DNA from: Gemmatimonas sp. UBA2094
Lineage (GTDB): Bacteria; Gemmatimonadota; Gemmatimonadetes; Gemmatimonadales; Gemmatimonadaceae
Direction of reading: 5' to 3'
Assembly (NCBI GenBank): GCA_002331565.1
Contig: DCZC01000140.1
Coordinates: 1,243 to 8,345 of the forward strand
DNA length: 7,103 nt
Positions 4,280 through 7,103 of this stretch are shown in pieces. Numbering within the stretch: the stretch's first letter is position 1; the number at the start of each line of letters is the position of its first letter. Under the pieces are notes generated by a model that saw nothing but the letters and a program-made list of their open reading frames with translations, was not told the DNA's origin and made no database searches. The translations under genes and the position numbers were made by a program.

Positions 4280-5590
4280 TCAGCCGGGCACCTCCACCCA
4301 GTCCCGCCCGATCCGCCGAGACGCGCCGTACAACAACAGCGCCGCCAGCGGATAGAACCCCAGTCCGTAGTACAGCGCGTATCGCATCGACTCGGCGCCA
4401 TACGTCGGCGCCAACCGGTCGGAAAGAAATCCGAAGATCCAATACCCCACGCCGGTGCCGAGCAGGCTGTTCACCAACAGGTACAGCGCGTTGGCCGTGC
4501 TGCGCATGTGCGCGGGCACCAGGTGCTGAATGGCACTCACGATGGGCCCGAACCACGACAGCGTGAGCGCCTGCGGTACGACGAACAGCACCCACGCCCA
4601 CACCGGTGAACGGCTGTTCATGGCGGCATAGAAACAGGGGAGCGACAGCACGAAGCAGACCGCCGGCGTAAGCGGGTACGCCGCCTTGTTCGTCCCGCCG
4701 AAACGGTCGCTCAGCGTGCCGCCGAGCCAGATGCCGGCCATGCCGCCTACCAGCGTGATGCTGCCGTAGAACCACGACGTGCCGGCGAGCGACATCCCCA
4801 TGCTGCGCATGAAGAACGACGGCAGCCAGAAGGCGAGACCATAGCCACAGATCGACGCGCTCGTGGCGCCGAGCGCCAGCAGCCAGAAGGTGGGCTTGGG
4901 TCCCACCACCCGCAGCACATCGCGCACCCCGGCCGGCGGTGGAGCCGTCGTATCCGCGCGCGCGTCGAGCCCGCCGCGCACGGGGTCACGCACCACCAAC
5001 TTGAACAGCGGGGCCAGCAACACGCCGGCGCCGCCAACCACAACAAAGGCCACGCGCCAGCTCACCGCTGCCGCGATGAGCCCGCCGAAGAGAATTCCCA
5101 TCGCCGAGCCCACCGGTACGCCGAACGAGTACGCCGCGAGCGCCCGCGCGCGCTGCTCGCGCGGGAAGTAGTCGCTCACCAGCGAGTACGCCGGCGCCAC
5201 GCCACCGGCCTCCCCCAAGCCCACGCCCACGCGGGCCAGAAACAGGCTCCAGAAGCCGCTCGCCGCACCGCACAGCATGGTGAAGGCGCTCCACAGGGCC
5301 AGCGCCACGGTCATGATCCACGACCGGCTCATCCGGTCGGCCAGCCACGCCACCGGCACCGCCACGGTGGAGTACAGCATGCCGAACGCGAGCCCGCCCA
5401 TCAGCCCCAGCTGCGTATCGGTGAGCCCGAGGTCGCGCTTGATGGGTTCCTTGAGAATGCCGAGGATCTGGCGATCGAGGAGATTGCACGCGTAGGCGGC
5501 GATGAGCATCGCCAGCACCAGGTAGCGGGAGCGCGACGGGGTCGCGGTAGCCGGGGGAGTGGGCGACGGAGCAGCGAACGGGGAAGCCAT
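4280..5590 (-). CDS. MFS transporter, spinster-like subfamily
   Basis: The 436-residue protein has the length and hydrophobic pattern of a 12-helix major facilitator. A short polar, Pro/Ala-rich N-terminus (1-22) leads into TM1, which ends with NLLDRQ (36-41), followed by LKEPIKRDLGLTDTQLGL, a stretch characteristic of spinster-like MFS proteins. AWLADRMSR (81-89) is the motif-A loop between TM2 and TM3; R120 and E127 lie in the TM4 pattern RxGVGLGEAG. A second motif-A-like loop, LGGTLSDRFGG, lies in the C-terminal half. Bacterial spinster-like carriers are proton-coupled exporters or importers of uncertain substrate, and nothing in the sequence fixes the cargo. It acts in the inner membrane. 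The start at 5588-5590 precedes TM1; no clear Shine-Dalgarno is visible. Only 35 bp separate it from the divergent exonuclease gene. No frameshift or missing helix is seen. Confidence 0.9.
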   Translation of the reverse strand: MASPFAAPSPTPPATATPSRSRYLVLAMLIAAYACNLLDRQILGILKEPIKRDLGLTDTQLGLMGGLAFGMLYSTVAVPVAWLADRMSRSWIMTVALALWSAFTMLCGAASGFWSLFLARVGVGLGEAGGVAPAYSLVSDYFPREQRARALAAYSFGVPVGSAMGILFGGLIAAAVSWRVAFVVVGGAGVLLAPLFKLVVRDPVRGGLDARADTTAPPPAGVRDVLRVVGPKPTFWLLALGATSASICGYGLAFWLPSFFMRSMGMSLAGTSWFYGSITLVGGMAGIWLGGTLSDRFGGTNKAAYPLTPAVCFVLSLPCFYAAMNSRSPVWAWVLFVVPQALTLSWFGPIVSAIQHLVPAHMRSTANALYLLVNSLLGTGVGYWIFGFLSDRLAPTYGAESMRYALYYGLGFYPLAALLLYGASRRIGRDWVEVPG

Positions 5591-5625
5591 GCGCGCAATG
5601 TGTATCGGACGAGTACGTTCAGGCC
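5591..5625. promoter_or_regulatory. 35-bp divergent intergenic region
   Basis: The start codons of the transporter (5590, minus) and the exonuclease (5626, plus) are only 35 bases apart. Any two promoters must overlap each other and the opposite gene. I could not identify convincing -10/-35 pairs for either direction. An AGG two bases before the exonuclease ATG is the only ribosome-binding-site trace. Confidence 0.4.
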
Positions 5626-6537
5626 ATGCCTCCGACGCCCGCCTCGCCGCATCTGCTGGTCATCGACGCGCAGTCGCTCGCCGCGCGCGCGGCCCACGTG
5701 GCCGGCGACGACGCGGTGGCGGGTGTGCGCCTCTGGTGTCAGATGGCGCGTGGTACGGTGCTCGACGTGCAGGCCACGCACGTCGTGGCGGCGTGGGATC
5801 ACGACGGCCCCACATTCCGCCACGCGCTCTTCCCCACCTACAAGCACCGGCGTACGGGAGCGACGCGCGCCAAAGTGGCGCCCATCCGCGCCGCGCTGGA
5901 ATCGTCGGGGCTCGTGAGCCTCAGCGTGGCGGGGTTCGAGGGCGACGACGTGGTGGCGTCGGTGATGGCCATGTATCACGTCGACCTGCCCGTCACGCTG
6001 CTCTCCAACGATTCCGACTTGCTGCAGTTCGTGAGCGACTCGGTGCAGGTGGTGAGCTACATGGGCGTGGGCAAGGGCACCGACGGCCTGCGCGTGCGGA
6101 AGTGGGCGGCGGCCGATGTGCACGCGCGCTTCGGCGTAACGCCGGCGCAGCTCCCCGACTTCAAGGCCATGTGCGGCGAAGACGGCGACGACATCCCCGG
6201 CATCGCCCGCATCGGCAAGGATACCGCCGCCAAGCTGCTGCGCCGCTGGCAGTCGCTGGAGAAGGCGCTCGAGGCCAGCGAGTTCGTGAGCCACCGCGAC
6301 GTGACGGCGAAGCTGGCGGGGCAGCACGAGCACGCGCGGCTCATGCGCCAGCTCACCACCATTCGCACCGACGCCCCGGTACCGGCCTTCACGCTCGGCG
6401 CCTGTGCCGTGGACGCGATCAGCTGGCCCTCGGGCACGCAGGCGCGCGTGAGCAGCGCGGCGACCACCACGGGGCCGGTGAACCGCTCGGCCGCCGGCCC
6501 GGGGCTGGAGGACGTGCCCTGGCCGGACACGCCCTGA
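5626..6537 (+). CDS. Stand-alone 5'-3' exonuclease (flap-endonuclease family)
   Basis: This 303-residue protein matches the 5'-nuclease domain found at the N-terminus of DNA polymerase I and in stand-alone enzymes such as Xni. Metal and substrate motifs appear in order: VIDAQS (D14), WDHDGPTFRHALFPTYKHRR (58-76; D58, R65, K73), FEGDDVVAS (E105, D107, D108), SNDSDLLQFV (D129, D131) and the helix-hairpin-helix entry GEDGDDIPGIARIGKDTA (D186, D189). These carboxylates bind the two catalytic metals used to cleave flaps or remove RNA primers. Compared with the common EADD and GDKDLLQL forms, this protein has EGDD and SNDSDLLQF; the acidic residues are retained. The last 50 or so residues (Ser/Ala/Pro-rich, ending DVPWPDTP) are an extension outside the nuclease core and look disordered. 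No polymerase domain follows. It is convergent with the tRNA operon and shares its terminator. Confidence 0.88.
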   Translation: MPPTPASPHLLVIDAQSLAARAAHVAGDDAVAGVRLWCQMARGTVLDVQATHVVAAWDHDGPTFRHALFPTYKHRRTGATRAKVAPIRAALESSGLVSLSVAGFEGDDVVASVMAMYHVDLPVTLLSNDSDLLQFVSDSVQVVSYMGVGKGTDGLRVRKWAAADVHARFGVTPAQLPDFKAMCGEDGDDIPGIARIGKDTAAKLLRRWQSLEKALEASEFVSHRDVTAKLAGQHEHARLMRQLTTIRTDAPVPAFTLGACAVDAISWPSGTQARVSSAATTTGPVNRSAAGPGLEDVPWPDTP

Positions 6538-6543
6538 ACGCAA

Positions 6544-6576
6544 GAAACCCCAGCCAGCGACGCTGACCGGGGTTTC
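6544..6576. terminator. Bidirectional terminator hairpin between exonuclease gene and tRNA operon
   Basis: Arms 6544-6559 and 6561-6576 match at 14 of 16 positions: GAAACCCC/GGGGTTTC outside and CAGCG/CGCTG inside. On the plus strand it lies seven bases after the exonuclease stop and ends GGGGTTTC. On the minus strand it lies just four bases beyond the tRNA-Thr 3' end and ends GGGGTTTCTTG. The T-containing outer arm on each strand makes it suitable for both directions. Confidence 0.8.
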
Positions 6577-6580
6577 GAAG

Positions 6581-6652
6581 AGCCACAGATCGGGATTGAA
6601 CCGATGACCGCCCGATTACGAATCGGGTGCTCTACCACTGAGCTACTGTGGC
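6581..6652 (-). tRNA. tRNA-Thr(CGT)
   Basis: A 72-nt cloverleaf on the minus strand: acceptor GCCACAG/CTGTGGC, D arm GCTC/GAGC, anticodon stem CCCGA/TCGGG with loop TTCGTAA (anticodon CGT, reads ACG), T arm ATCGG-TTCAATC-CCGAT, discriminator T. No CCA is encoded (CTT follows). It is the last gene of the tRNA operon. Confidence 0.95.
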
Positions 6653-6683
6653 GATAATGCGACTGCACCTGCGAGGTCCTGCA

Positions 6684-6765
6684 TGCTCTGGCGCGGACTC
6701 GAACCGCGACGCCTTGCGGCACCGCCCCCTCAAGACGGCGTGTCTACCAATTTCACCACCAGAGC
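6684..6765 (-). tRNA. tRNA-Leu(GAG)
   Basis: An 82-nt class II tRNA on the minus strand with acceptor GCTCTGG/CCAGAGC and discriminator A. The anticodon stem CCGTC/GGCGG includes one T-G wobble, and its loop TTGAGGG gives anticodon GAG (reads CTC and CTT). A long variable arm with GCC-GCAA-GGC and the D-loop TTGGTAGAC are both typical of leucine tRNAs. No CCA is encoded. Confidence 0.95.
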
Positions 6766-6825
6766 GAGGGGTCCCGGCTTGCACCAGGAACCTGCAACCC
6801 ACCTACAACCGAGCCAACCTGCTGA

Positions 6826-6900
6826 CGGGAGCGACGGGGCTCGAACCCGCGACCTCTCGAGTGACAGTCGAGTGCTCTAACCAAACTGAGCTACGCCCCC
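6826..6900 (-). tRNA. tRNA-Asp(GTC)
   Basis: A 75-nt cloverleaf on the minus strand: acceptor GGGGGCG/CGCTCCC with one G-T pair, D arm GCTC/GAGC, anticodon stem CTCGA/TCGAG with loop CTGTCAC (anticodon GTC), and T arm with TTCGAGC. The discriminator is G, as expected for aspartate tRNAs. TCA follows instead of CCA. Confidence 0.95.
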
Positions 6901-6943
6901 CTTGCCTGCCGAAACAGGCCCTGCACCTGCAACCTCGTTCCAG

Positions 6944-7015
6944 TAGCTCCAACGGGAATCGAACCCGTCTCTCAACCTTGAAAGGGTCGTGTCCTAACCG
7001 ATAGACGATGGAGCC
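6944..7015 (-). tRNA. tRNA-Glu(TTC)
   Basis: A 72-nt cloverleaf on the minus strand: acceptor GGCTCCA/TGGAGCT with the G1-U72 wobble often seen in bacterial glutamate tRNAs, anticodon stem CGACC/GGTTG with loop CTTTCAA (anticodon TTC, reads GAA and GAG), T arm ACGGG-TTCGATT-CCCGT, discriminator A. No CCA is encoded. Confidence 0.95.
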
Positions 7016-7050
7016 GAAGCCCGCCGAAGCGACCTGCACCTGCACCAACA

Positions 7051-7103
7051 TAGCGGTAACGGGATTCGAACCCGTGTTCCAGCCTTGAGAGGGCTGTGTC
7101 CTA
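7051..7103 (-). tRNA. tRNA-Glu(CTC), 5' part beyond window edge
   Basis: The 3' 53 nt of a second glutamate tRNA on the minus strand: the end of the D arm (TAGGAC), anticodon stem CAGCC/GGCTG with loop CTCTCAA (anticodon CTC, reads GAG), T arm ACGGG-TTCGAAT-CCCGT, acceptor strand TACCGCT and discriminator A. The 5' acceptor strand and most of the D arm lie past base 7103. It is the first gene of the operon visible here. Confidence 0.9.

Larger units (their letters stand above)
6653..7050. repeat. CTGCACCTGC motif repeated in tRNA spacers
   Basis: The ten-base string CTGCACCTGC occurs exactly at 6663-6672 (Leu-Thr spacer), 6921-6930 (Asp-Glu spacer) and 7034-7043 (Glu-Glu spacer). A degenerate form (ACCTGCAAC) is near 6790 in the Leu-Asp spacer. 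On the transcribed strand it reads GCAGGTGCAG. It lies outside the mature tRNAs. Confidence 0.6.

Noticed and set aside
5401..6543. Minus-strand 380-codon ORF overlapping the exonuclease and the transporter start
   Set aside because: It is the antisense shadow of the exonuclease gene; the motifs are on the plus strand.

Overview
The window is a GC-rich bacterial chromosome segment with ordinary housekeeping genes around two more unusual loci. The high third-position GC, the protein families and six tRNA genes with no encoded CCA would fit a soil or freshwater bacterium such as a Gemmatimonadota member. That placement is an inference from general appearance, not from a marker gene.

Layout from left to right: (1) the 3' end of a plus-strand gene resembling the C-terminal thiamine-diphosphate part of pyruvate/2-oxoacid:ferredoxin oxidoreductases (1-837); (2) a block of long imperfect hairpin repeats with an exact 131-bp phase (844-1797), interrupted by a minus-strand gene for a GxxExxY-family, PD-(D/E)XK-like protein (985-1437); (3) a minus-strand gene for an exported calcineurin-like metallophosphoesterase (1856-2989); (4) a compact promoter-RNA-terminator unit (3139-3275) predicted to fold as an H-type pseudoknot followed by an intrinsic terminator; (5) a gene-poor stretch up to 4064 with two weak small ORFs; (6) a minus-strand tRNA-Gly(CCC) with its own promoter and a terminator-like hairpin (4065-4227); (7) a spinster-like MFS transporter on the minus strand (4280-5590), divergent from (8) a stand-alone 5'-3' exonuclease on the plus strand (5626-6537); (9) a minus-strand tRNA operon read Glu(CTC)-Glu(TTC)-Asp(GTC)-Leu(GAG)-Thr(CGT), ending at a hairpin shared with the convergent exonuclease gene. 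The operon continues beyond the right edge.

The protein genes do not form one pathway. The two places most worth a second look are these. First, the GxxExxY module breaks the 131-bp repeat frame by exactly 472 bp (467 bp plus a duplicated ACGCG), as expected if a gene cassette had inserted into a repeat array, and its reading frame now ends inside the repeat. Second, the RNA at about 3173-3275 has a good promoter, a nine-pair stem, an eleven-pair pseudoknot stem, a UUCG hairpin and a terminator, plus a segment that could act as an antiterminator ahead of a small ORF at 3361. It is either a small RNA or a cis-acting leader. I do not recognise it as a known family.
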